Source: Bacillota bacterium (GTDB lineage Bacteria > Bacillota > Clostridia > Lachnospirales > Lachnospiraceae). Taken from it: a DNA stretch of 64,000 nt. The stretch spans positions 1 through 64,000 of the forward strand of contig JAEWAK010000012.1 in assembly GCA_023391695.1 (NCBI GenBank), written 5' to 3'. How positions within the stretch are numbered: the first letter of the stretch is position 1; every line of letters begins with the position of its first letter. The position numbers were made by a program, and so were the translations under genes. This document shows positions 42,616-51,672 of the stretch, one piece after another. The notes beneath the pieces were generated by a model, which saw only the letters and a program-made list of their open reading frames with translations, did no database searches and had not been told where the DNA came from.

Positions 42616-43245
42616 GAATTTTCCTCCCAACCCTTACAAGTTAACGTTTAGCTAATAAATCATGTTACGCGTAATATGTATACATTTACTACTTAATCGT
42701 TTTACTTTAACGATTAAGTACAGACATAGTATATAACAATTCACCAATTAATGCAATACTTATTTTCACCTTTTTGTAAAATTTTATAATTATGCTAAAT
42801 ATCGTCGAATATATATGTTGATTATTACTTTTTTCATCCATGAAACATCCAACAAATTTTAATTTTATAGCAATATATTGACCGTTTTGTTCTATCACTG
42901 CTGAAAATCCGTTTAGAATTAGTAACTTTTACAACTTTTCTACGTTTTAGGAGTATTTTTAAGTAGATATGACCTGCATATCAAGCTTAATCGTTTTCTA
43001 AGTTCTGAAATACCTGGGTAATAAATCAGGAAATCTACGTTTCTGATAAAAATAAGATATATTTTAATGAGAAAGAGCCTTTTATTCATTTATTTCATAA
43101 TTATAAATTAAGTAATAGAAATCAGCTTTTAACTTAATAACCTTCTAATCTTTATACGTTTTATTCACTTGTAATTATAGTATTTTATTAATTTTATAAT
43201 TTTATAACTGGTGAGAAAAGGAAAATATTAAAGACCATAATCAGG
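42616..43245. other. AT-rich control region upstream of lacI-type gene
   Basis: 630 bases. TACTTAATCGTT (42690-42701) and AACGATTAAGTA (42709-42720) form a 12-bp-arm dyad with seven-base spacer, a probable LacI-type operator. CTTAATCGTTTT recurs at 42986-42997 as a half-site, and TTACGCGTAA (42665-42674) is a further small palindrome. No gene seen. Confidence 0.55.
42690..42720. promoter_or_regulatory. Probable LacI-family operator
   Basis: Perfect dyad TACTTAATCGTT / AACGATTAAGTA, 75 bases upstream of the lacI-type start. No such dyad was found directly before the binding-protein gene, so regulation of that operon may act elsewhere or by read-through. Confidence 0.7.
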
Positions 43246-43502
43246 ATGCGGGAAAATACTGCTTTTAATCGGTTGAAATATAATCCACGATATTTGGAAC
43301 TTTGTACCCGGCAGGAAGAATCGAAAATCAGGGTGAATTACTCCACCGTCTTGAGAATGACGAGCGAATTCAGATACGTGCGCATTATGAAGGTGAGACC
43401 GCAAAGCAGCGTTATGAAATCGAACCGGCTTTTCAAGGTATGCGGGATAATATGTGGTTATTAATCCTGCTTGGTATATTTGACAGAGATATGAGCCTGT
43501 AA
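43246..43502 (+). pseudogene. Frameshifted remnant, unknown function
   Basis: Two overlapping plus-strand frames read as one protein if joined: NRLKYNPRYLELCTRQEESK in the first, then NQGELLHRLENDERIQIRAH and MRDNMWLLILLGIFDRDMSL to a stop at 43502 in the second. There is no convincing start. The composition is protein-like but I do not recognise the family. Confidence 0.4.
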
Positions 43503-43647
43503 TTTATGATTTATATAAATACGCCTGGCAGCAATAAAATAATATAAAAAAGTACAGGGCCGCCCAAACCGGACATTTCTGCACTTTTTTATATATAAAT
43601 TCTATTGTGATAATTTGATTCCGTATCACACTCAATTAGAGCTTATT

Positions 43648-44385
43648 TTAGTTATCCCTCTTCCATCTCTTTAAGGTGGGAAAAAAGGATAGCATGGCCT
43701 CCCTGGCCGTCTTTTCATCCGGATAATATCCGGCTTCCAGGGCAAAGGGGACACAGGTATCAATCATAGCCTCCATGGTTTCATCGGATGAAAATACACC
43801 ATTTTCATAACAGTAACGGCAATACTCTTTGCTCTTGGTCTGATCCTTATTTGTTCCACGGTCTTCGTCACTGTTCATGGGCATGCCGCAGCTTTGACAG
43901 AAATAACTGCCCTTTGCAATAGGAAAATACAGTTCAACAACACCCGGATTACCGGCTTGGGGATAATGTTCGTGTACTGCACCGACCAGTTTCAGGCCGT
44001 TAGCCGGCATATATTCCTTGATGACAGCTTCAAATACGGTGCCATAGTCATCCTGGCTGCAGCCTGCTACCAGATAAGTCTGGGAAGGAACCTCCCATTT
44101 TACCCAGCCCTCCGGCGGGGCTGCCTCTGCCTTCACTTCACAGCAAGCCAGATACTTGCCTCCGGTATGGTCCCAGCGGGCAAAATTCTCGCAAAAATCA
44201 CTCATAATGCCCCATATGGACGGACTTCCATTATCTTTCTTTTTCGCCAGTGGCTCAATTTCCGGGAAATTACCGTTAGCTTCATCCCAGGCCGGTTTAA
44301 TCCAGTTCCAGGCATTCTCAGCCGGCCCTGCCACCAGCTTGCCGATTACTGAAAATTGTTCTTTGTAAACATATTCCATATCCAT
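43648..44385 (-). CDS. GyrI-like effector-binding protein with zinc ribbon
   Basis: 245 aa, start at 44385 after AAAGGAG. Residues 1-155 form a GyrI/AraC-type small-molecule domain (FSVIGKLVAGPAENAWNWIK, KWEVPSQTYLVAGC, VELYFPI). Residues about 165-235 are a putative zinc ribbon: CQSCGMPM and YCRYCYENGVF with four Cys. Proteins of this make-up are common in clostridia and unassigned; binding of drugs or other cationic ligands is a guess. It ends the murein-peptide region on the same strand but is 160 bases from the next gene. Confidence 0.82.
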   Translation of the reverse strand: MDMEYVYKEQFSVIGKLVAGPAENAWNWIKPAWDEANGNFPEIEPLAKKKDNGSPSIWGIMSDFCENFARWDHTGGKYLACCEVKAEAAPPEGWVKWEVPSQTYLVAGCSQDDYGTVFEAVIKEYMPANGLKLVGAVHEHYPQAGNPGVVELYFPIAKGSYFCQSCGMPMNSDEDRGTNKDQTKSKEYCRYCYENGVFSSDETMEAMIDTCVPFALEAGYYPDEKTAREAMLSFFPTLKRWKRDN

Positions 44386-44552
44386 CTTTATCTCTCCTTT
44401 TATTCTTGATAAAAAGATTGTAACAGATGGAATGTGACATCTGCATGTCATATTCAAAACATTTGTTCGCACTTTGTGTTATGTTATCATTTATTTTACA
44501 TTCTATTTGGGATAAACATAAGGATATGGGTGATGAAAGTAAAATAGATATT

Positions 44553-45395
44553 TTATTTTAACTTTCCCCGTAACGTCAGGTACTGATCAAAAATCAGGCG
44601 GCTTACTTTCGAACTAAAAACCGTGGCAGGGTGGTCGGGATAATAAATCGGATCGGTGAAATTCTTGTTAAACAGGACAATTACATACTTTCCATAAGGA
44701 GTGGATACAATTCCCCCGTCATTCCTGCAGGCGTTCATACTGCCGCTTTTGGAGGCAACATAGATTAATTCTTCCTCTCCCGTATCTTCACTGTCTAAGA
44801 AATACTGGGGAAAGCTTTTTGTAAGGGTTGAGTTATAATGCTGTTTTTTAAATATTTCAAGCATCTGTCTTGAGGCATCCCCACTGATCAATTCTTCCCT
44901 GCAGATCATTTCAAAAATCCGGCCGTAATCCTTTGGGGTGGTGGTACCAAGCTGTTTATATTCGGTAAAGTTTATTTTATTATGTAATATGGTATCGGAA
45001 AAGCCCTGGAATTGTATGAATCGATTGATAGTATCCAGGCCCAAATAATCAATCATCATATTGGTCGCAATATTATCACTGACTATAATCATGAGGGTTG
45101 CAATATTTTTAGCCGTTAATTCCACTCCATAGTCCAGGCTTTTGAGCACACCGCTGCCTTCAATTTCATTTTCCTTTGTGTAGGTCAGCATATCAAAAAG
45201 ACTTTTATGTCCCTTTTCCACTTCATCAAATAAAGTACCTAAAATAAAGGTTTTAATACAGCTTGCGGTTTCGAATCTCTCTTCCGCATTGATTTCTATT
45301 TTATTTCCGCTAAAATCATTTACGTAGATTCCCATCAGACCGTTGTAACTGGCTAATTCCGCATTAATTCTGTCTTCCAAGGTTATCTCTTTCAT
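44553..45395 (-). CDS. Class A beta-lactamase-fold serine hydrolase (paralogue 1)
   Basis: 280 aa. SxxK at Ser45-Lys48 (TASCIK), SDN at 106-108 (IVSDNIATN) and KSG (ASKSGSM) are the three active-site motifs of the PenP fold. The omega-loop Glu166 of true beta-lactamases is not evident. No signal peptide or membrane helix at the N-terminus (MKEITLEDRINAEL), so it is probably cytoplasmic, unlike secreted beta-lactamases. It follows the M19 dipeptidase gene by 82 bases; context suggests action on murein peptides. A resistance role is not supported. Confidence 0.85.
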   Translation of the reverse strand: MKEITLEDRINAELASYNGLMGIYVNDFSGNKIEINAEERFETASCIKTFILGTLFDEVEKGHKSLFDMLTYTKENEIEGSGVLKSLDYGVELTAKNIATLMIIVSDNIATNMMIDYLGLDTINRFIQFQGFSDTILHNKINFTEYKQLGTTTPKDYGRIFEMICREELISGDASRQMLEIFKKQHYNSTLTKSFPQYFLDSEDTGEEELIYVASKSGSMNACRNDGGIVSTPYGKYVIVLFNKNFTDPIYYPDHPATVFSSKVSRLIFDQYLTLRGKLK

Positions 45396-45477
45396 AGTTT
45401 ACTCCATTCCTGCGTACGTTTTTTGCAATTTTGAAGTTTGTACTTAAGTCCGGCTGGTACAAATACGTTTATATCAT

Positions 45478-46473
45478 TTAATTTAAAACATCTTTATATA
45501 CACGCAGCACATTTTTATAAAAAATTGCTTCTATTTCATGGTGTTTAAAGCCTTCCCTTTCCAGGACTTCTGCCAATAAGGGTAAATAAGAGGCATCCGG
45601 CATATCCCTGTGGACGGGTATACCGTCATAATCCGAACCCAGTCCGATGCACTCATATCCACCGACAGCCGTAATATATTTAATATGATCCACAATTATG
45701 GATATTGTACCCACAGCATCTTTTTCCTCTTCCACATCCATAAGGAAACTTGGACAATAGTTCATTCCCATAACGCCCCCCCGTTCCGCCAGTTTCCGAA
45801 TCATATCGTCGGAAAGATTCCGGACGTGGTTACAGACTCCCCTTGCATTGGAGTGGCTTGCCACAAAGGGTTTCGTGGTATTATTTAAAACCTGGTAAAA
45901 ACCCGCATCCGACAAATGGGAAACATCTATGATCATTCCCAGCCGTTCCATTTCGTTTATAAATTCCAGACCGAATTCAGTCAGTCCCTGTTCCGTATTC
46001 GGGGAGCGAAAATCCGGCTTTTCCCCCTCCACCAGTTTAAAATTGGGATAGCCGATTCCATTGGCATAATTCCAGGTCAGGGTAAGCATTCTCACACCCA
46101 GCCGGTAGAAATTCCTTAAATGGGCTAAATTACACTTGGTCACGCCGCCTTCTTCAATGGTTAACAATGCGGAGAGCTTTCCCGCTTTCCGGTTATTTAT
46201 AATGTCTTCATAGCTTAAAGCCAAGGCTATTTTATCCTGATTTTTTCCAAGCTCATTATAAAACAAATCAATTAATTTTAAACAGTGCTCCAATGGGTCG
46301 GGATAATTTATAATACTTACAAACATGGCAAAATTCTGAACCAGGTAATCCCCTTTCGCCAGCTTTTCCAAATCAACATGTAAATTATTTTTGGCCAGAC
46401 CGAAATCCTTACCGTCCCGTAATCCGTAAAAAATTTCGGCTATGGTGTCACAGTGCATATCTGCTGCTTTCAT
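45478..46473 (-). CDS. M19 family membrane-dipeptidase-like zinc dipeptidase
   Basis: 331 aa. Zinc ligands: HCD in DMHCDTIAE, Glu in TIEEGGV, His in DVSHLSD, His in VASHSNARGVCNHVRNLSD and Asp in GLGSDYDG. No signal peptide, as in other bacterial members. M19 enzymes cut dipeptides including those with a C-terminal D-residue. In this setting the likely substrate is L-Ala-Glu or a similar product of cell-wall peptide breakdown. Downstream of the NlpC/P60 gene, separated by the 110-bp repeat copy B. Confidence 0.92.
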   Translation of the reverse strand: MKAADMHCDTIAEIFYGLRDGKDFGLAKNNLHVDLEKLAKGDYLVQNFAMFVSIINYPDPLEHCLKLIDLFYNELGKNQDKIALALSYEDIINNRKAGKLSALLTIEEGGVTKCNLAHLRNFYRLGVRMLTLTWNYANGIGYPNFKLVEGEKPDFRSPNTEQGLTEFGLEFINEMERLGMIIDVSHLSDAGFYQVLNNTTKPFVASHSNARGVCNHVRNLSDDMIRKLAERGGVMGMNYCPSFLMDVEEEKDAVGTISIIVDHIKYITAVGGYECIGLGSDYDGIPVHRDMPDASYLPLLAEVLEREGFKHHEIEAIFYKNVLRVYKDVLN

Positions 46474-46523
46474 TTATTCCCCCTCACTTTCTGCAATCAG
46501 AAAAATCGTTCTTCCAGGTCCGC

Positions 46524-46635
46524 GTCAAAGCAGATATTCGCCTTCCGCTTTACTGCGGCTTTAACCCATTACGCTGCTATGCTGCTATTTCAGTGGAAGC
46601 CCTGGCTTACACTGAAAGTTAAGTCTGGCTTCCGC
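46524..46635. repeat. About 110-bp intergenic repeat, copy B
   Basis: Homologous to 39899-40009 (see copy A) with roughly four of five positions identical. It lies between the NlpC/P60 and M19 genes, again inside a minus-strand gene series. Confidence 0.75.
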
Positions 46636-46661
46636 AGGCTAAACGATACTTTTTCGGTAAA

Positions 46662-47483
46662 TTAAAATAAACTTCCGACCGCTTTTAATTTCTGGACTAA
46701 ATCCTCCCTGTAATCTTTATCCATGGGATTTAAACTGTTAATGACTACACCGTCACTGCCGTTTTTAGCGGTAGCATGAACATACCTGCAATCCCCGATA
46801 TACATGGCCACATGCCCCGAAAAGAAAATCAGGTCGGCCGGCTTCATCCTTTCATATGGAATTTCATGAATGGGAAAACCGTCAGCTATTCCGGCATCCC
46901 GGTAAATTATAACTCCGTTTAACATATATGCTGCCGAACATAAACCGGAACAGTCAATTCCAAAGGGACTCTTACCGCCCCAACGGTATTGGGTTCCCAT
47001 ATAGGTAAGGGCTGTATTTACGATATCACAGCGGAGTTTTTCTTCATTCTGAAGAGAATAGGACGTAATATAAGGGCCTATAAATTTTTCTTTTATGTAG
47101 CCGGTCCTGCCGTCACACAATAATACCTTGACCCATCCGTCTGCGTTGGCTTCCCCGGGGACAGCCACAAGACCTCCCTTTGTCAGGCTGATTAAGCGGT
47201 GCCCCTGTACTTTGGGCAGGGACAGGACATCGGCATAGGGCTGCAATACTACTTTTTTGTCAGCCTTATCCCATATTTTTATTTTTTCTTCATCAAAAAG
47301 CAGTTCCGAAACATGAACAAAACCGGTATAACGGTAATGTGTTTTTACTTCATACCATTCGTAATCCGTCTGTGACAGGATTTCCACTTTCATTCCATAA
47401 AAATCTTCATCTACCAGCTCGCTGTCCCAGGCCGTTTCCTTCATTAAGGAACCAAGGGTGTTATTAATAAGTGCATATTTCAT
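46662..47483 (-). CDS. SH3-NlpC/P60 endopeptidase (YkfC-like)
   Basis: 273 aa. Two SH3b-like repeats (about 1-145; WYEVKTHYRYTGFVHVSELL, WVKVLLCDGRTGYIKEKFIG) precede an NlpC/P60 domain with nucleophile Cys in GIDCSGLC, His in SGHVAMYIGD and His in YVHATAKNG. No signal peptide, as in B. subtilis YkfC, a cytoplasmic gamma-D-glutamyl-L-diamino acid endopeptidase that cleaves imported murein tripeptides. The opp, epimerase and dipeptidase genes nearby complete that pathway. Confidence 0.92.
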   Translation of the reverse strand: MKYALINNTLGSLMKETAWDSELVDEDFYGMKVEILSQTDYEWYEVKTHYRYTGFVHVSELLFDEEKIKIWDKADKKVVLQPYADVLSLPKVQGHRLISLTKGGLVAVPGEANADGWVKVLLCDGRTGYIKEKFIGPYITSYSLQNEEKLRCDIVNTALTYMGTQYRWGGKSPFGIDCSGLCSAAYMLNGVIIYRDAGIADGFPIHEIPYERMKPADLIFFSGHVAMYIGDCRYVHATAKNGSDGVVINSLNPMDKDYREDLVQKLKAVGSLF

Positions 47484-47553
47484 GTATGCTTCGCCTTTCT
47501 GAATTAACCTTTTATCACTGATTTACAGTTATTCTTTCTACTTCTCTATTTAA

Positions 47554-48345
47554 TTAATGCCTTATCTGCCTGTAATATTCATAAATTAATTTGGATACCC
47601 TGCCGATCCATTTCATGCCGTAAACACTGTCCGGGGCAGCCCAGACAAAAGCGCCGAAATAATAATCCGCCTCTTTCAGATAAAAGATTCCGGCATCATG
47701 ATTTAAGCAATCAAGTTCTCCGGTTTTATGGGCAGCCTTGACTTCTCCGGTGATATAACGCATGGAATTCTGTTTATGGCGCTGCCTTAACAAAATACTT
47801 ATGGCATAATCACATAATTCCGGAGTTAATATGGTCTTATTGTATAAGGCTTTATAAACCAGCTTCATGTCCATTGCTGAGGTGTAATTGTTATATCCGT
47901 TTTTTACGGCGTCCATATCCAGCATTTTCCTCTCCAGCTTCGTATTCTTTAAGGCCAGGTTTTTACAGGTCCGGTTGACCTCATCCGGTGTAAGCAGGTC
48001 GATCAGACAGTTTGTGGCCGTATTATCGCTGTTGATTATCATCCAGACCAGAAGTTCATCCAGAGTATACCGCCCTTCCCCGTATTCGAAAACTTCCGTG
48101 TCGCTCAGGATTGCAGCTTCCGGCACCGTAATAAGAGAATCCTTATTTAATTCCCCTTTCAGGATACGTTCCAATGCCGTTAACAGAATGGGGACTTTAA
48201 TGATACTTGCCGAAACCACCGGGATATCTTCCTTATGGGAGATCAATGCCTCACCGGTTTTAAGATTTTCAACGAAAAGGGATACTTGGGCTTCTGCCTC
48301 TGTTATTTCCTTTTCCACGGCCTTATGTAATTCATTTTTATCCAT
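47554..48345 (-). CDS. Class A beta-lactamase-fold serine hydrolase (paralogue 2)
   Basis: 263 aa. Ser47xxLys50 (SASIIK), SDN at 106-108 (INSDNTATN) and KTG (AHKTGEL). The region that would hold ExxLN reads LERKMLDMDA, so the deacylating Glu is missing or moved. Cytoplasmic by its N-terminus. It precedes the NlpC/P60 gene by 70 bases on the same strand. More similar to paralogue 3 than to paralogue 1 in the motif regions. Confidence 0.86.
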   Translation of the reverse strand: MDKNELHKAVEKEITEAEAQVSLFVENLKTGEALISHKEDIPVVSASIIKVPILLTALERILKGELNKDSLITVPEAAILSDTEVFEYGEGRYTLDELLVWMIINSDNTATNCLIDLLTPDEVNRTCKNLALKNTKLERKMLDMDAVKNGYNNYTSAMDMKLVYKALYNKTILTPELCDYAISILLRQRHKQNSMRYITGEVKAAHKTGELDCLNHDAGIFYLKEADYYFGAFVWAAPDSVYGMKWIGRVSKLIYEYYRQIRH

Positions 48346-48685
48346 AAATCCTCCTTCATTATACGAGGTTATCCATTTCCCCCTTTACCGGTTATCCGGC
48401 ATTTATTATAATTGGCTCCCGGTCATACGTTACCTGCCATTCGCCTTCCGCCGACCATGCACGAGATTTTTTTGAAAGTTTAACATACTATAAATATATT
48501 ACTACACAAAACCCATTAATCAAGTATTTATTTCTGATGCAAATAAAACGGACTTATTGGTATCTATGGCAATAAACCATGGGATAAATCCAATCATGTC
48601 CGTTTTAATCAGGGTAAGTTGATTATTTATATTACATATGATTTTAAGGAGATTCCAAAAGACTTTATCAACACTTAACCTTGAT
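48346..48685. other. Intergenic between opp operon and second hydrolase
   Basis: 340 bases: the opp terminator at 48544-48607 and, closer to the hydrolase gene, presumably its promoter. GGAGGATTT precedes the hydrolase ATG. No gene seen. Confidence 0.5.
48544..48607 (-). terminator. Terminator of the opp operon
   Basis: TAAAACGGAC with CCAAT (minus strand order AAAACGGAC-ATG-ATTGG) pairs with CCAAT-AA-GTCCGTTTT, followed by ATTT. About 80 bases after oppF. Confidence 0.8.
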
Positions 48686-49627
48686 TTATTTCTTTAATAA
48701 TTTCTTGTATTTCTCCAGTTCCGGACCATTGCACAGTACGAAGTGGTTCTCTTCTGCTTCCGCCCAGCTCGGTTTATGGACCGAATAATCATGCATGGAC
48801 GGGTCATAGACCTTAAGTACTTTTTTCTTTTCCGCAATTGGATCCGGCATGGGGATTGCGGATAAGAGGGCCTGTGTATATGGATGGAGCGGATGGGAAT
48901 ATAATTTTTCCGTTTCTCCCAATTCCACCAGCACGCCCTTATGGATCACGGCAATACGGTCTGCTATAAAACGCATAACCGATAAATCATGGGCAATAAA
49001 GAGATAGGTCAAGTCTCTTTCCTTCTGTAAATCGGATAAAAGATTCAATACCTGGGCCCTTATGGATACGTCGAGAGCTGAGATCGGTTCATCCGCTATA
49101 ATAAACTCCGGCTGCATAATCAACGCTCTGGCTATGCCGATACGCTGCCTCTGCCCCCCTGAGAATTCATGAGGAAAACGGCTGGAGAACTCGGGCAGCA
49201 GACCCACATCCTGCAGTGCTTTTTCCACCATTCGTTTCTTTTCTTCCCTGGAGTATTTCCTCTTTGTATTATAAAGTCCTTCCGATACAATATAATCCAC
49301 CTTGGCCCTTTCATTTAAAGAAGCCATGGGATCCTGGAATATCATCTGGATTTTCCGGGTCACTTCCCGGTCCAGTTCTTTGGATATGGTACCGTTTATC
49401 TTTTTCCCGTCAAATATAATATCACCGCTCATGGTAGGATTGATGCGGATAATTGCCCTGCCTATGGTAGTTTTACCGGAACCGGATTCCCCTACCAGAC
49501 CGAAAGTTTCTCCTTTATATATATTAAAACTTACATCATTTACGACCACGGTTTTGTGCCTGTGTTCTCCAAAGCTGACTTTTAAGTTTTTTACTTCCAG
49601 TAGTTTTTTTCTGTTGGTTTCCGTCAT
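48686..49627 (-). CDS. oppF: Oligopeptide ABC transporter ATPase (OppF-like)
   Basis: 313 aa. Walker A GESGSGKTTIGRAI, Q-loop QMIFQDPMASLNERAK, signature FSGGQRQRIGIARAL, Walker B FIIADEPISALD and the H-loop FIAHDLSV. C-terminal HPYTQALLSAIP motif of oligopeptide ATPases is present; the terminal cysteine extension is short. Start overlaps the oppD stop by four bases (ATGA). Powers import together with OppD. Confidence 0.95.
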   Translation of the reverse strand: MTETNRKKLLEVKNLKVSFGEHRHKTVVVNDVSFNIYKGETFGLVGESGSGKTTIGRAIIRINPTMSGDIIFDGKKINGTISKELDREVTRKIQMIFQDPMASLNERAKVDYIVSEGLYNTKRKYSREEKKRMVEKALQDVGLLPEFSSRFPHEFSGGQRQRIGIARALIMQPEFIIADEPISALDVSIRAQVLNLLSDLQKERDLTYLFIAHDLSVMRFIADRIAVIHKGVLVELGETEKLYSHPLHPYTQALLSAIPMPDPIAEKKKVLKVYDPSMHDYSVHKPSWAEAEENHFVLCNGPELEKYKKLLKK

Positions 49628-50664
49628 CTGTTAATCCCTCCCTGACTGCGAAGTTTCCTGATATGTTCCGGAGGGTCCACTTTCGGAGCCCTGGGATCCA
49701 TTAACCAGGAACGTACCTTATGGGTAGGGCTAACCTCAAAGTAAGGCGGCCTTTCAAGGAAATCAATTTTTAATGCCTTCGGATTTCTCGGAGCATAAGC
49801 GTCTCCTTTTATGGTCTGGAACAGGTTGGGAGGGGTTCCTTTTATGGTATACAAATCTTCCCCCTTTACGCCCAGCTGGGGCAGGGAAGATAATAATGCC
49901 CAGGTATAGGGGTGCCTGGAATTGTAAAATACCTCTTCACAGGTTCCGATTTCAACAATATCACCGGCATACATAACTGCGATCCGGTCTGCCACATTGG
50001 CTACCACACCTAAATCATGGGTGATATATATGGTGGTGAGCCGGTATTTTTCCTTCAGGCTTTTCAGCAGTTCCAGAATCTGGGCCTGGATGGTAACATC
50101 CAGGGCAGTGGTCGGTTCATCACAGATTAAAGTCTGTGGCCTGCAGGCCACTGCAATTGCAATAACGACCCTCTGCCTCATACCGCCGGAGAATTCATGG
50201 GGATATTGTTTATATCTGCGCTCCGGTTCGCTAATACCCACATCCTCCAATATTTCAAGTACTGCCGCTTTTAAAGTGTCTCCCTTTAACCCCTGGTGCA
50301 GTTCGATGGCTTCACCGATCTGGGCTCCAATGGTTTTTAAGGGATTTAAACTGGTCATGGGGTCCTGCAATACCATTGCTATCTCACGTCCCCTAATGGA
50401 CTGCCAGTCCTTTTCCGTTTTATAGGCCGTCAGGTCCTTACCCTTATATAAAATTTCACCGGATTCAATATACCCGTTCTTATCTAACAGACCCATAAAG
50501 GTTTTGGTAAATACGGATTTACCGGAGCCGGACTCCCCGACAATTGCCAGGCTCTCCCCCTTATAGATATCCAGGGATATATCACGGATTGCATGAAGCA
50601 CTTTTCCACGGAGATGAAACTTCACATTCAGATTTTTAACGGATAATGCAATTTCTTTTTCCAT
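49624..50664 (-). CDS. oppD: Oligopeptide ABC transporter ATPase (OppD-like)
   Basis: 346 aa. GESGSGKSVFTKTFMG (Walker A), VLQDPMTSLNPLKTIG (Q-loop), EFSGGMRQRVVIAIA (signature), LICDEPTTALDVTIQAQ (Walker B), TIYITHDLGVV (H-loop), HPYTWALLSSLP. The C-terminal extension is specific to peptide transporters but lacks an obvious 4Fe-4S cysteine set. Fifteen bases after oppC. Confidence 0.95.
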   Translation of the reverse strand: MEKEIALSVKNLNVKFHLRGKVLHAIRDISLDIYKGESLAIVGESGSGKSVFTKTFMGLLDKNGYIESGEILYKGKDLTAYKTEKDWQSIRGREIAMVLQDPMTSLNPLKTIGAQIGEAIELHQGLKGDTLKAAVLEILEDVGISEPERRYKQYPHEFSGGMRQRVVIAIAVACRPQTLICDEPTTALDVTIQAQILELLKSLKEKYRLTTIYITHDLGVVANVADRIAVMYAGDIVEIGTCEEVFYNSRHPYTWALLSSLPQLGVKGEDLYTIKGTPPNLFQTIKGDAYAPRNPKALKIDFLERPPYFEVSPTHKVRSWLMDPRAPKVDPPEHIRKLRSQGGINR

Positions 50665-50679
50665 AGTCTTAGGTGCCTC

Positions 50680-51672
50680 CTATACATGGTTTTTCGGATC
50701 AGCCGCATCAGCAAAGGTATTTCCGATGATATAAAATGATATGGTTACAATGGATAAGACCACGGTGGGAAAAATCAGCTGGTAACGCAGGGCGACACTT
50801 GCAAGCAGGTTACGTCCGGTTGTAATTAAGTTACCAAGGCTCGGTATATCTACCGGCAGTCCCAGTCCGATATAAGTAATGAATACTTCGCTTCCGATGG
50901 CTTCCGGTATGGCCAGTGCCATACGAAGCATAATAACGGATACCAGGTAAGGCAGGAGGTTCCGGTATACGATCCGGTTCGTCGGCGTACCCAGGCACCT
51001 GGAAGCCAGGTTATAATCCCGGTCACGGATAATCAGGATCTGGTTACGAATAAACCTTGCCATGCCGATCCACCTGGTAAGGCTCATTCCTATGATTAAA
51101 CTCGTTACACTGGGTTTCATGACATAGGAAAATAATATTAAAACAATTGTGGATGGTATATTATCCAAAACATTATATATTTCCGTAAAAATATAATCCA
51201 GTTTGCGGACGTATCCCCACAGCACCCCCACGGTAATACCCACGGCTGCTTCAATCAGGGCAACGATAAACCCTATGGTAATGGAGGTACGGGTTCCCGC
51301 CCAGACACGGCTCCACAAATCCTGTCCGATGGAATTGGTGCCAAACCAGAAGGTTCCGTCCGGTTTATGGTTACTGATCTGCATACCGTTTTCATTATTA
51401 TTGACCAGATTCGGGTCAATCTGTCCGGGTAAGAAAGGCTGGATACAGGTAAACAGTAATATAAATACAATAACTCCAAGTAAAGTTACGGCAACCCTGT
51501 TATGTAAAAATGCCTGTAATGTACTTTTCCAGTAGGAGTAATTAGAATATCCGGTTTTCTCTGCCGAAGTCTCATCGTACTCCGCAAATTGAAATAATTC
51601 GTTTTGTGCCCCTTTTGCCGCATCGGTCAGGCTGTTTTCTAATTTAACGGATTTATGTCCTAATATGGTCAT
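50680..51672 (-). CDS. oppC: Oligopeptide ABC transporter permease (OppC-like)
   Basis: 330 aa. N-terminal cytoplasmic tail of about 60 residues, then six membrane segments; TLLGVIVFILLFTCIQPFLP is the first. EAA loop: ASRCLGTPTNRIVYRNLLPY. HKPDGTFWFGTNSIGQDLWSR is the conserved OppC extracellular motif. Its ATG overlaps the oppB stop by one base (TAATG). Confidence 0.94.
   Translation of the reverse strand: MTILGHKSVKLENSLTDAAKGAQNELFQFAEYDETSAEKTGYSNYSYWKSTLQAFLHNRVAVTLLGVIVFILLFTCIQPFLPGQIDPNLVNNNENGMQISNHKPDGTFWFGTNSIGQDLWSRVWAGTRTSITIGFIVALIEAAVGITVGVLWGYVRKLDYIFTEIYNVLDNIPSTIVLILFSYVMKPSVTSLIIGMSLTRWIGMARFIRNQILIIRDRDYNLASRCLGTPTNRIVYRNLLPYLVSVIMLRMALAIPEAIGSEVFITYIGLGLPVDIPSLGNLITTGRNLLASVALRYQLIFPTVVLSIVTISFYIIGNTFADAADPKNHV

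Noticed and set aside
42707..42898. 63-codon minus-strand frame upstream of the lacI-type gene
   Set aside because: It covers the operator dyad and has no ribosome site.
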